NCBI GenBank assembly: GCA_031281385.1 | Contig: JAITFL010000165.1 | Span: 1-17,400, forward strand | Reading direction: 5' to 3' | Source of the DNA: Holophagales bacterium | GTDB lineage: Bacteria; Acidobacteriota; Holophagae; Holophagales; Holophagaceae | DNA: 17,400 nt | In this document: one piece after another, positions 6,915 to 14,175 of the stretch | How the letters are laid out: every line of letters starts with the position of its first letter | How positions within the stretch are numbered: the stretch's first letter is position 1 | The notes under the pieces: generated by a model | The model's database searches: none | Seen by the model: the letters and a program-made list of their open reading frames with translations, nothing else | Told to the model about the DNA's origin: nothing | Position numbers and translations under genes: made by a program

Positions 6915-9011
6915 TCAGACATGCTGTTTGTCGGAGCTTATCGTTTCCACTCTGTCGCGCCCGTTTGCCTTTGCCCGGTAAAGGGCCACGTCCGCATGCT
7001 TGATCACTTCTTCGATAGTTTCGCCTATTTCGGTACGCATGGCCACGCCCGCGCTGATGGTGACAGAGATTTTTTGCCCGACGTAGCTGAAAATGGCGCT
7101 TCTTACTTTTTCGCAGACGCGCTCGGCCAGCTTTGCCAGGTCGGGCAGTTCGAGGTGCTGGACCATGACTATGAACTCCTCGCCGCCGTACCTAGCAAAC
7201 AAGTCTGTTTCGCGGAGGGCAGACCCTATCGTCTTTGACACGGCTTTCAAGATTTCATCTCCGGCTTCATGGCCATAGGTGTCGTTGACGCGCTTAAAGT
7301 GGTCAATGTCCAGCATGATTATCCCGATTGGCGACAGGTCCTGCTGCTCCATGAACTCATGTTTGGACTTTTGCAAAAAGGAGCGGCGGTTGTTTATGCC
7401 GGTCAGGGGATCGCTCAAAGCCAATTTTTGCGCCTCCTCCAGCCTTGCGGTCTTTTCTTTGAGCTCCCGCAGGTCGCGCATGTAGGTTACTAGATTGAAA
7501 CCGACCGCGTCCTTGACTTTGACCATGGTGATCTCCACCGGAACGGGTTCGCCGTCCAAGGTCTGATGGAGCCACTCAAAGACGATGCGCCCGTTGGCCA
7601 AAACATAGTCCACGTATTCCTTTGCCAGTGGCAGCGATGGCCTCCCGTCGGGCTGGAAATCTGGGAAGATTTCAAGGAATCGGTCAAGAAATTCGCGCTT
7701 GTTGGTGATCCCAAAAATGTAAAGCACTTCATCGTTGCAGTCGATGGCGTGCATGTCTTTGGTGAAATAGAGGCAACCGAGCGGGTTGTTGTCGAACATG
7801 AGCCTGAAGCGCTCGTTGGCTGCGGCGATTTCAGCCTCTGCGGCCTTTTTCTCTCGGAGGTCGTGCTGGTAGGCCACCAGGCTGACGCCGGCCATGTCCG
7901 AGACCCTCACCAGGGTTATTTCCATCGGTATGGGGTCGCCGGTGGGGCCGATGTGGAGCCACTCAAAATCTAGGCGCCCATTGGCGATAACGTAGTCCAT
8001 GTATTCCCTCGCCAGCGGCATGGATGGCCTGCCGTCTGGCTGGAGCTCGGGGATCATTTCATGGAAGCGCTCCAGGAAATCTTGTTTGCGGGGGATACCG
8101 AATATGTTTAGGACTTCTTGGTTGCAGTCAACGGCTTCAAAGTCTTTGGAGAGGTACAGGCAGCCGACCGACAGGTGGTCGATCATGACTTTCTGCCTCT
8201 CGTTGGCTGCGGCGATTTCGGCCTCTGCGGCCCTCTTTTCCCGCAGGTCCTTGGTGTATCCCACCAAGCCTAATTTCCCATCGCCAAGGTGTATCGCGTA
8301 AAGGCTTTTGGCTGTTGGGACAAGCTCACCGTCCAGCGTACGGTGCATCCATTCGTAGTCGCAGGCCCCATCCGTCAGCGCCTCTTTTGCCACCCTGGTG
8401 GCCTTTTGCTTGGATGGCTCGCCGTCTGGCTGGAACTCTGGGGAAAGCTCGCCATAGCGCTGGAGGTACTTCGTTTTGTCTGTGAAGCCCAGCAATTTTG
8501 CCGCTTCATAATTGCAGTCGATTATCTGTAAATATTCGTCCCACAGGTTGCACCCCATCGGCATAGAGTCCAGCATCAGCAGTCTCTGGTACTCTTCGTT
8601 TTTGGCCTTTGCCTCGGCGGACTTCACTTTGCGCAGGTCGCGTGTGTAGCCGACCACCCCTCTCCTGTTTTCGTCGATGTCAACGCGCACAAAGGTGACT
8701 TCGGATGGGAGCGGTTCCCCGTCGGTTGTCCGGTGCATCCATTCAAAGACGTTGTGCCCTTTTTCAAACGCCACCTTGACCATTTCTGTGGCCTTCTCCG
8801 CCGACGCCTTGCCGTCGGGCTGGAACTCTGGGGACAGCTCTTTGTGGCGGGCGAGGTACTCTTCTTTGCTGCTCATTCCATAGAAAAGGTAGGCCCTGTC
8901 GTTGCAGTCTATCTTCTCGAAATTTTCGTCCCATAGTGTGCAGTAGATGGGTATGGCGTCATACATGACCTTCTGCTGTTTTTCTGCTGCAGAGTATGGT
9001 TCAGCGGCCAT
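6915..9011 (-). CDS. Four-PAS diguanylate cyclase (GGEEF)
   Basis: The 698-residue cytoplasmic protein has four consecutive PAS domains (about 14-127, 141-257, 271-384, 397-514) and a GGDEF domain (about 525-690). Each PAS repeats the same landmarks: a DCN triplet, an (E/D)(F/L)QPDG motif, FEW or YEW followed by (M/L)H, and a closing DLRE/DLRK. The linkers before PAS3 and PAS4 are nearly identical (AAEAEIAAANER). The catalytic domain has metal ligand D568 in MLDIDHFKRVND and GGEEF at 609-613. An RxxD inhibitory site (R600-D603, RETD) lies five residues before it. It should make c-di-GMP under product feedback. I choose ATG 9011, which has GAAAGG eight bases upstream and overlaps the small ORF at 9001-9165. 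A GTG at 9038 would add nine residues with no good ribosome site. No cofactor-binding residue was recognised, so the stimulus is unknown. Confidence 0.92.
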   Translation of the reverse strand: MAAEPYSAAEKQQKVMYDAIPIYCTLWDENFEKIDCNDRAYLFYGMSSKEEYLARHKELSPEFQPDGKASAEKATEMVKVAFEKGHNVFEWMHRTTDGEPLPSEVTFVRVDIDENRRGVVGYTRDLRKVKSAEAKAKNEEYQRLLMLDSMPMGCNLWDEYLQIIDCNYEAAKLLGFTDKTKYLQRYGELSPEFQPDGEPSKQKATRVAKEALTDGACDYEWMHRTLDGELVPTAKSLYAIHLGDGKLGLVGYTKDLREKRAAEAEIAAANERQKVMIDHLSVGCLYLSKDFEAVDCNQEVLNIFGIPRKQDFLERFHEMIPELQPDGRPSMPLAREYMDYVIANGRLDFEWLHIGPTGDPIPMEITLVRVSDMAGVSLVAYQHDLREKKAAEAEIAAANERFRLMFDNNPLGCLYFTKDMHAIDCNDEVLYIFGITNKREFLDRFLEIFPDFQPDGRPSLPLAKEYVDYVLANGRIVFEWLHQTLDGEPVPVEITMVKVKDAVGFNLVTYMRDLRELKEKTARLEEAQKLALSDPLTGINNRRSFLQKSKHEFMEQQDLSPIGIIMLDIDHFKRVNDTYGHEAGDEILKAVSKTIGSALRETDLFARYGGEEFIVMVQHLELPDLAKLAERVCEKVRSAIFSYVGQKISVTISAGVAMRTEIGETIEEVIKHADVALYRAKANGRDRVETISSDKQHV
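7812..8232 (-). repeat. Near-identical 34 bp linker repeats inside the four-PAS gene
   Basis: Bases 7812-7845 and 8199-8232 match at 33 of 34 positions. Both encode the AAEAEIAAANER linker preceding a PAS domain. This indicates recent segmental duplication of a PAS-plus-linker unit, and gives homologous arms that could allow gain or loss of one PAS domain. Confidence 0.75.
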
Positions 9012-9165
9012 ATGCGCCGCCTTTCTCAAGGACTCCACTGCCCATGACTTGGGCTTCCGCGTTCACTTGGCGCGGCGCGAGCCACCTTCCCACACAACAG
9101 GGGATGCCGCATGGCTCGGCGTCAATGCCAAGCATGGGGCAGTTGGTGGGGGGAAAATGGAGCAT
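9001..9165 (-). CDS. Possible 54-residue Cys-containing leader protein
   Basis: This ORF starts at ATG 9165, seven bases after AAAAGGA, and ends at TGA 9001-9003. It overlaps the ATG of the diguanylate cyclase by 11 bp in another frame, a layout typical of translational coupling. A perfect TATAAT lies about 34 bp upstream on the same strand. The product (beginning MLHFPPTNCPMLGIDAEPC) has four cysteines at 9, 19, 23 and 24, with no signal peptide. I recognise no family. It may be a redox or metal-binding partner or a translated leader that controls the cyclase. Its composition is not decisive, so coding is supported mainly by signals around it. Confidence 0.42.
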   Translation of the reverse strand: MLHFPPTNCPMLGIDAEPCGIPCCVGRWLAPRQVNAEAQVMGSGVLEKGGAYGR

Positions 9166-9198
9166 ATTGGGATCCTTTTGTCGAAATCTGAATGAATC

Positions 9199-9204
9199 AT
9201 TATA
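9199..9204 (-). promoter_or_regulatory. -10 box for the small ORF and four-PAS cyclase
   Basis: On the minus strand this reads TATAAT, a perfect sigma-70 -10 hexamer. Transcription would start near 9192, about 27 bases before ATG 9165. No TTG-type -35 is found at 16-18 bp spacing (the bases there read as GCCTGC), so an activator or another sigma factor may be involved. Confidence 0.45.
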
Positions 9205-9428
9205 ACGCCGATTGACGTTTTGCAGGCGGCTCACCGTTCACATTTTGCTGGAACAATCATTATTCCCAGAGCATAATTATTTATCGGGACAAAAACGGCC
9301 CGCCTTGGAAGACGGAATGGAAGCCATGAAAGACAAGATGCACAACTTGGCCGTCAAATGCAGTGGGCGATGCCAAATGGTCAGGGCTTGGGGGGCCGCC
9401 CTTCCGCCCGAATCCGCGTCTAATGTTA

Positions 9429-9442
9429 CCCCCCCCCCCCCC
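9429..9442 (+). repeat. C14 homopolymer tract
   Basis: Fourteen consecutive C lie 119 bp before the peptidase start and one base before TTGACA. Tracts of this length are prone to slipped-strand change, and in other bacteria such tracts near promoters give phase-variable expression. The tract is also a place where sequencing or assembly could miscount. Confidence 0.85.
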
Positions 9443-9443
9443 A

Positions 9444-9467
9444 TTGACATAACTTCTTTGTTATCAA
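9444..9467 (+). promoter_or_regulatory. TTGACA box overlapped by an interrupted palindrome
   Basis: TTGACA (9444-9449) matches the -35 consensus. The same bases start an inverted repeat: TTGA and TAAC (with CA between) face GTTA and TCAA across a TTCTTT centre. No good -10 lies 16-18 bp downstream (nearest AT-rich options are AATGCT and TTTACA). The site may be an operator or an RNA hairpin. It is the best candidate control site for the peptidase gene. Confidence 0.4.
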
Positions 9468-9561
9468 TGCTTTACAAGCCAATTATGTCATCGGTTCTAC
9501 CCGGTGGCGCGATTCTCCAGCGGACAGTCGCGCCGCTTGGCTTTTCCCCTTGGAGCTCCTT

Positions 9562-11349
9562 ATGATTCCTAGATTCCGCTTCATCGCGTCCGCTCTGCTG
9601 CTGGCTTCTGGGGTGTTTGTTCACGCGCAGCACATCCCTAGCCAATGGGTTGGGACGCTGCTCATTGCCCCACCGCCCCATCTCTCGGCCAATGTCCAAC
9701 GCCAAGAGCCTGTTCCTGATTGCAAAGAACTATTCCAACTGGCCCAAAAGGCATTGGGCTGGTCTGAATTTTTTGATCCCGAGCATCCCAAGCAATACGT
9801 GTTAAATGCCAAAACAACAGCGGACGATCCAAGGGACGGTCTAAAAAAAGTTGAAATGAAAGAAACCTACAAAAAGGGGAAGCTCCATCGAGAATTTACG
9901 ATGTGGTCTAAAAGATTTAAGGGTCGCCCACAAGATGTGATAACTATTACATATCTAGATAAAAATGAAGAATGGACATCCAATACTTTCCTTACCCCAA
10001 TCAAGGGTATGTATTATAAAGCAATTCGTGCTTCAAAACCGATGGTTAACTCATTTATATCCCAAAGACCAAATCAAGACCATCTAATATTCGACCCCGA
10101 AACACCTAGCGTCATAGAGGAAGATGGCACAAGATATTACAAACTAAGTGCGAAGTATAAAGATCCTAAATTTGAAAACTGGCATATAACATATTTGATA
10201 AACACTAAAGACTATTTAATTTTTAGAATTGAACAAATAAACGCAAAGGAATCCAGAAAGAATGTCTTTACGTATAAAAATTACAAGTATGTTGATGGAG
10301 TTGCAATACCGCATTTAATTTTACAGAACTCAACTTTCCCCAAAGGAAAGTCAACAGAAGAAATTACGATCAACAATTTCTCCTTTAAGAACGACATACC
10401 CGACTCGCTGTACGAGATTCCAAGCATCAAGGCGGAATTTAAAGCGTCAAACGCCCACCCCGAATGGGTATCGCCAGACCCAAAGCTCGAAAATCGCCTA
10501 AAAGCCAACGTGGTGGATATTGTCCGTAACTTCCCTGATCGAGACGGCCTCCATCCCGAAGTTTTGGACAAGGTGGCCAAGCACATAGAAGAAATGTTAA
10601 AAGAAACGGGTGGGAAAATAGAAACAAGGGATTTCCAATTTCAGCTCCCTAATTTGCATGATACACCACACACATTCACCAATGTTTATGCATCGTATGG
10701 ACCAGAAAGCGGGCCGCGAATAGTGATCGGGGCACACTATGACGCCGTTCTAGGCTCGCCGGCGGCGGACGACAACGCCAGCGCAGTCGCTGTGTTGCTT
10801 GAACTGGCCAAATACTTTGGCAAAAATTCTCCGCGCATTCGCGTTGACTTGGCCGCGTACACACTGGAAGAAGCCGGCACAATAGGCAGCGAAGTTCATG
10901 CAAAAGACCTTAAAGAAAAAAATGTTGACGTCAAGGCGATGATCTCGCTGGAAATGTTGGGCTACTTTAGCGACGAACCCAAATCGCAGCACTTCCCGCT
11001 GGGCATATTGAAATTGTTTTACCCCACCAAGGGCAACTACATCTGCGTCGTCGGCAAAACCGGCTCGGGCGGCTTGGTAAAGGCGGTAAAAAAGAGCATG
11101 GCAAAGGCCACGCCGCTACCGGTCAAGTCGCTGACCGCCCCTGTATCATTGGTAAAGGACATTACACGCTCAGACCACAAACCATTTTGGGATCAGGGCT
11201 ATAAGGCAGTCATGCTCACCGACACGTCTAACCTACGCAACTTCTATTACCACTCGAACAACGACATTCCAGAGAATTTAGACTACAGGCGAATGGCCAT
11301 GGTGACAGTGGCACTGGAAAAAGCGATAAGGAATTTATGCGACAAATAG
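9562..11349 (+). CDS. Exported M28-family zinc metallopeptidase with LolA-like N-terminal region
   Basis: The 595-residue protein starts at ATG 9562, six bases after GGAG; an in-frame TTG at 9550 is less likely. A signal peptide (1-22, ending FVHA before QHIPS) directs export. Residues about 45-290 resemble the beta-rich LolA-like folds of exported lipid-binding proteins, including YKNYKYVDGVAIPH (about 242-255); this is a loose likeness. Residues about 300-590 form an M28 peptidase with all expected metal and catalytic positions: H392 and D394 in GAHYDAV, bridging D403 in ADDNASA, E436-E437 in TLEEAG, E464 in SLEML and H564 in YYHSNND. M28 enzymes are aminopeptidases or carboxypeptidases with two zinc ions; substrate unknown. 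Bases 9841-10380 are far more AT-rich than the rest, suggesting mosaic origin. It is followed by a 270 bp gap and then the tandem paralogues. Confidence 0.88.
   Translation: MIPRFRFIASALLLASGVFVHAQHIPSQWVGTLLIAPPPHLSANVQRQEPVPDCKELFQLAQKALGWSEFFDPEHPKQYVLNAKTTADDPRDGLKKVEMKETYKKGKLHREFTMWSKRFKGRPQDVITITYLDKNEEWTSNTFLTPIKGMYYKAIRASKPMVNSFISQRPNQDHLIFDPETPSVIEEDGTRYYKLSAKYKDPKFENWHITYLINTKDYLIFRIEQINAKESRKNVFTYKNYKYVDGVAIPHLILQNSTFPKGKSTEEITINNFSFKNDIPDSLYEIPSIKAEFKASNAHPEWVSPDPKLENRLKANVVDIVRNFPDRDGLHPEVLDKVAKHIEEMLKETGGKIETRDFQFQLPNLHDTPHTFTNVYASYGPESGPRIVIGAHYDAVLGSPAADDNASAVAVLLELAKYFGKNSPRIRVDLAAYTLEEAGTIGSEVHAKDLKEKNVDVKAMISLEMLGYFSDEPKSQHFPLGILKLFYPTKGNYICVVGKTGSGGLVKAVKKSMAKATPLPVKSLTAPVSLVKDITRSDHKPFWDQGYKAVMLTDTSNLRNFYYHSNNDIPENLDYRRMAMVTVALEKAIRNLCDK
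9841..10380 (+). other. AT-rich segment within the peptidase gene
   Basis: A hand count gives 179 G or C in 540 bases (about 33%), falling to about 25-28% in 10141-10320. By contrast 10741-10800 is about 68% and most of the window lies above 50%. Codon use changes with it (AAA, ATA, TAT, AAT dominate). The reading frame is unbroken across both edges. The segment encodes roughly residues 94-273, most of the LolA-like part. Confidence 0.75.
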
Positions 11350-11372
11350 GACACCCTTGCCAGATTGAGCTT

Positions 11373-11524
11373 CTTGCAAAACTCGGCGGTACGTCTGCTC
11401 CCGACCTTCCGCTGTCTCTGGCTGGATTGGGTAACTTGCCTGTTTACAGTGTTTCACGCCAGAGCCTGCTCCGGTCGGGCGCAGCCTACACCTCCGGTGA
11501 CTTGCAAAACTGCCGTTTTGCAAG
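11373..11524. ncRNA. Structured 152 bp intergenic element with three copies of a 10-mer
   Basis: CTTGCAAAAC occurs at 11373-11382 and 11501-11510, and its exact reverse complement at 11515-11524. Between the first two lie nested stems: CGGCGGT (11384-11390) with ACCTCCG (11490-11496, one mismatch); 11395-11406 with 11473-11484 (11 of 12 paired, core CCCGACC/GGTCGGG); and CTCTGGC (11416-11422) with GCCAGAG (11458-11464). The 3' arm at 11515 can pair either with 11501-11510, giving a tight hairpin with a TGCC loop, or with 11373-11382, closing the whole structure. No T run follows the hairpin on either strand, so it is not a standard terminator. It may be a small RNA, an attenuator-like leader for the next gene, or a short non-autonomous mobile repeat with 10 bp inverted ends. 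Confidence 0.55.
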
Positions 11525-11619
11525 TGGCTCAGATTGTCAACCATCAACTTGTTAATCGAAGCGTCATAACCCGAAAGTAACAATAGTTTTGCAATAAACT
11601 CAACCTATAGGAGGTCATC

Positions 11620-14091
11620 ATGGTTTTTCACAGCTTCCGAAGACTGCTGTCGGCAGCCTTGGTTTTCGCTGCCACTGGCTCGGTTCTTCTCTCCCAGACA
11701 GATTTTGATGTCGGCATAGCAAGGCACAAAGGCAACAAAATTGTCCTTTTGGGCGAGTGGAAGCCTGGCGACGTCACCAAGTGGGCGCAGTCGCTGGATT
11801 CCGACGAACTATATGGGTATGGTCTTGCCCTGCTGGACAAGGCAAAACTGTCAGAAGTGAGGACTAACTATTCCCCAGAAGCCGCAGCGAGGGACATGAA
11901 GTCTTTTGACCCTTGGTTTCGACAAAAGTATGGCGTCAGCGCCAGCGCGAGATGGGCCGCGCTAGACACCAGCAACAAATTTCTGGTCTCTGGCCAGCAA
12001 ATGCCAAGCCCCAAGGAACTGGATCAACTGCTGGAAAGAAAGGGGATCAAAACCTTATCCAAGCAATTGAGGGATTTTCTTAAGGAAAACCCAGGGCACA
12101 TAGACGCCACGTCCGACCTGCTGAAAGAAGTCCGGCGCCGCGCACTGCGCGTCATGCCAAAGGACGCAAACAAAGACCTAGACGATGAAACAGATCTGCG
12201 TACATGGGCAGTGATGGCGGCAGAGACAGACAAGGCATTCGGAACCCCTTGGCTTGGCCTCAACATAGAATTTTTCTGGGCGGATCAAGACCAGCCAGAG
12301 CGTTTCAGCAAGCAGATGAAGGCCGTCTTCCGCAAGCACATTCCCAAAGTGGAATCTGCGCTAAGGCTCCAGCCAACGGACAGCGGCCTTTGGAATATTT
12401 GGACATGGATGGCCAGGGGCTTGGGGGACTATAAATGGAGTACATTCATAAATTCCATCGAAACATTTGAAATACGAATTGGCGGCCAATTCTGGCTCTG
12501 CCCTTCTGCCGAAGCCTGTGTCTGGCTGGTCAGGGATGCAAGCGCGAAAAAGGATTGGGCCACGGTCGCCAAGCTGGCCAAAATCGCCAGGCGATACGCA
12601 TTTACGGTCAAAGGCGATCCTGGCCAAGTGGAATGGACGCCTGGCGGAAGGACGATGGCATTTAACATCCCTATGGCCGTTATGGCATCGAACTTTGACC
12701 ACCCACTAAAGTCCGCTTTCCTCCCTCATCTGGAAGCCCTAGTCAGGCTTGGCGACATCGAAGGGGCGAATGCCGTATATGACGAAATGCTAAGATGGAG
12801 CCTCCCCAGCGAATCGCCTGAAAGGGAAGGCTATAACCCGATAGACAAAAAGTTGGAGTTCGCCCGCGCAGCAGCGGAAATGGCCAAAGCAGCAGGCATG
12901 GCGGACTTGGCCAAATTATGGGAAAAAGGGGAATCGGTCAACAAAACACCATACAACAATGGAATTGAGGGAATGACGTACTTCTATGCGTTTACGCAGA
13001 TGAACAGCGACTTCCATAAAAACCTTGACGCAGTTCTGCGAAAACTCACACCGCCCACCGGGACGAATAGGGACGCCATTGGCTGGAGAGACCACCCAAC
13101 GCTGGGCTGGAAAATAGCAGACGGCGACAGGTGGGGGCTAATAGGCGAAGACGGCCTGTTGCTGGCCCAAGGCAAGGAAGTTCCAGACGTGGAAACCTTG
13201 CAGAGCCTTTGGGGCAGAACAAAAAAAGCAAACCCAGAAGAAACCCTTCGCAAGTATGCCGCAGAATATCCTGGGGTAGCGATGGACTATTCTTCCTACG
13301 CCATAAGACAAGTACTGATGGCGTTCAGGAACCGGAGCAGATCGTCGCAAAATGCCCCCGCCCAGCCCAGCACAATTGAAGACGAGCAGTATCTGGGCGA
13401 CGCCACCAAACTGTTGAAAGGTGTCGTTTCTGACAACTCCAGCATCTTGGCCAACCTGCCGCCGTCATTCCGCGAAAGTTCTATGACGATAGCTCTGGCC
13501 TCAAGCTGGATAGCCACGATGGACGACCCACCCATCAAGGCCCTTTCGGGCCCATTCTTGGCGGCAATCGAGCCGCTGCTGGAAAAGAAACCATCATCCG
13601 ACACGCTCTGGGGCCAATGGTTCTTCTGGAGGGCCTTGGAAGGCAGGGAGCGGCCACTGGAACTCCTTATCGCAAAACTGCGCTACAGCCCGCTCTCCGC
13701 CAATGACATGGGCCTGCCGCCATTTGCGCTGGACATGTACTGGGACGACTGCAAAAGGAACGGCAATTGGGCCAAGGTGGTTGAATTGCTGGAAGGGCCT
13801 TGGGAGAGGGAACTTGCAAGGGCAATAGAAATAAAAGATGGCCTGGTTGACGAAAACCAACTAAGAAACGACCCGCGCTACAGACAATCTGGCTCAACGG
13901 GCGACCGCATTGGCCTTCCCCTCATCGAGGCATACCTAAACAATGGCAAGCCCAATGAAGCAAACAGCGTTTTCAACGCATGGCTGGACACGGGGCAGAC
14001 GTTTAGGGACATTTCTGCAATAGCTTCCCTAGCAAGGACAAAGGGACAAGAAAAACTGGCGCAGGAGTGGGAAGCTATAGTGAAAAAATAG
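11620..14091 (+). CDS. Exported ~820-residue helical-repeat protein, first tandem paralogue
   Basis: The 823-residue protein starts at ATG 11620, five bases after a perfect AGGAGG. An N-terminal signal peptide (about 1-25, RRLLSAALVFAATGSVLLS) precedes QTDFD. No transmembrane segments follow, so it should be periplasmic or secreted. It seems to be built from two copies of one unit. A strand-turn-helix module at 111-176 (RWAALDTSNKFLVSG, then RDFLKENPGHIDA) is echoed at 504-568 (RWGLIGEDGLLLAQG, then RKYAAEYPGVAMD). A Trp-rich helix at 256-266 (GLWNIWTWMAR) is echoed at 662-672 (TLWGQWFFWRA). Each half ends with a TPR-like helix pair, around 415-436 and 798-818. The Ala/Leu helical periodicity suggests an alpha-solenoid. 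I recognise no catalytic motif or named family. The next gene is its paralogue; the structured element lies just upstream. Confidence 0.8.
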   Translation: MVFHSFRRLLSAALVFAATGSVLLSQTDFDVGIARHKGNKIVLLGEWKPGDVTKWAQSLDSDELYGYGLALLDKAKLSEVRTNYSPEAAARDMKSFDPWFRQKYGVSASARWAALDTSNKFLVSGQQMPSPKELDQLLERKGIKTLSKQLRDFLKENPGHIDATSDLLKEVRRRALRVMPKDANKDLDDETDLRTWAVMAAETDKAFGTPWLGLNIEFFWADQDQPERFSKQMKAVFRKHIPKVESALRLQPTDSGLWNIWTWMARGLGDYKWSTFINSIETFEIRIGGQFWLCPSAEACVWLVRDASAKKDWATVAKLAKIARRYAFTVKGDPGQVEWTPGGRTMAFNIPMAVMASNFDHPLKSAFLPHLEALVRLGDIEGANAVYDEMLRWSLPSESPEREGYNPIDKKLEFARAAAEMAKAAGMADLAKLWEKGESVNKTPYNNGIEGMTYFYAFTQMNSDFHKNLDAVLRKLTPPTGTNRDAIGWRDHPTLGWKIADGDRWGLIGEDGLLLAQGKEVPDVETLQSLWGRTKKANPEETLRKYAAEYPGVAMDYSSYAIRQVLMAFRNRSRSSQNAPAQPSTIEDEQYLGDATKLLKGVVSDNSSILANLPPSFRESSMTIALASSWIATMDDPPIKALSGPFLAAIEPLLEKKPSSDTLWGQWFFWRALEGRERPLELLIAKLRYSPLSANDMGLPPFALDMYWDDCKRNGNWAKVVELLEGPWERELARAIEIKDGLVDENQLRNDPRYRQSGSTGDRIGLPLIEAYLNNGKPNEANSVFNAWLDTGQTFRDISAIASLARTKGQEKLAQEWEAIVKK

Positions 14092-14098
14092 AAGTGAG

Positions 14099-14119
14099 TT
14101 ACAAGTTACAAGGTACAAG
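14099..14119 (+). repeat. Three tandem heptamers
   Basis: TTACAAG, TTACAAG and GTACAAG follow each other directly after the stop of the first paralogue. A short GCCGC/GCGGC hairpin (14122-14137, six-base loop) follows. No T run is present. It may modulate readthrough or translation between the two paralogues, or be simple slippage. Confidence 0.6.
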
Positions 14120-14175
14120 AGGCCGCGCAAGTGCGGCAATTAATGATGCAAAATCAACCAAAAGTGGAGGCATGA

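Larger units (their letters stand above)
9205..9561. other. Divergent intergenic control region
   Basis: About 400 bp separate the minus-strand small ORF from the peptidase gene. The left part is AT-rich around 9255-9285 and includes CATAAT at 9272-9277. The centre is unremarkable and holds a chance-looking open frame. The right part holds a C14 run and a palindrome, listed separately. No RNA gene was recognised. I looked for a GEMM-type c-di-GMP riboswitch on both strands and saw no conserved core. Confidence 0.5.

Noticed and set aside
9039..9191. c-di-GMP riboswitch in the leader of the four-PAS cyclase
   Set aside because: I compared it by eye with the GEMM core and found no matching conserved segment; the leader is better explained by the small ORF.
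9212..9565. 117-codon plus-strand frame spanning the C14 tract
   Set aside because: It begins at a TTG without a ribosome site, includes a Pro run made by the C tract, and overlaps the true peptidase start.
11501..11524. Rho-independent terminator after the peptidase gene
   Set aside because: The 10 bp stem is perfect, but it is AT-rich in half and no T run follows on either strand.
11335..11583. Minus-strand 82-codon frame over the structured element
   Set aside because: The nested inverted repeats explain the sequence better, and no ribosome site is present.
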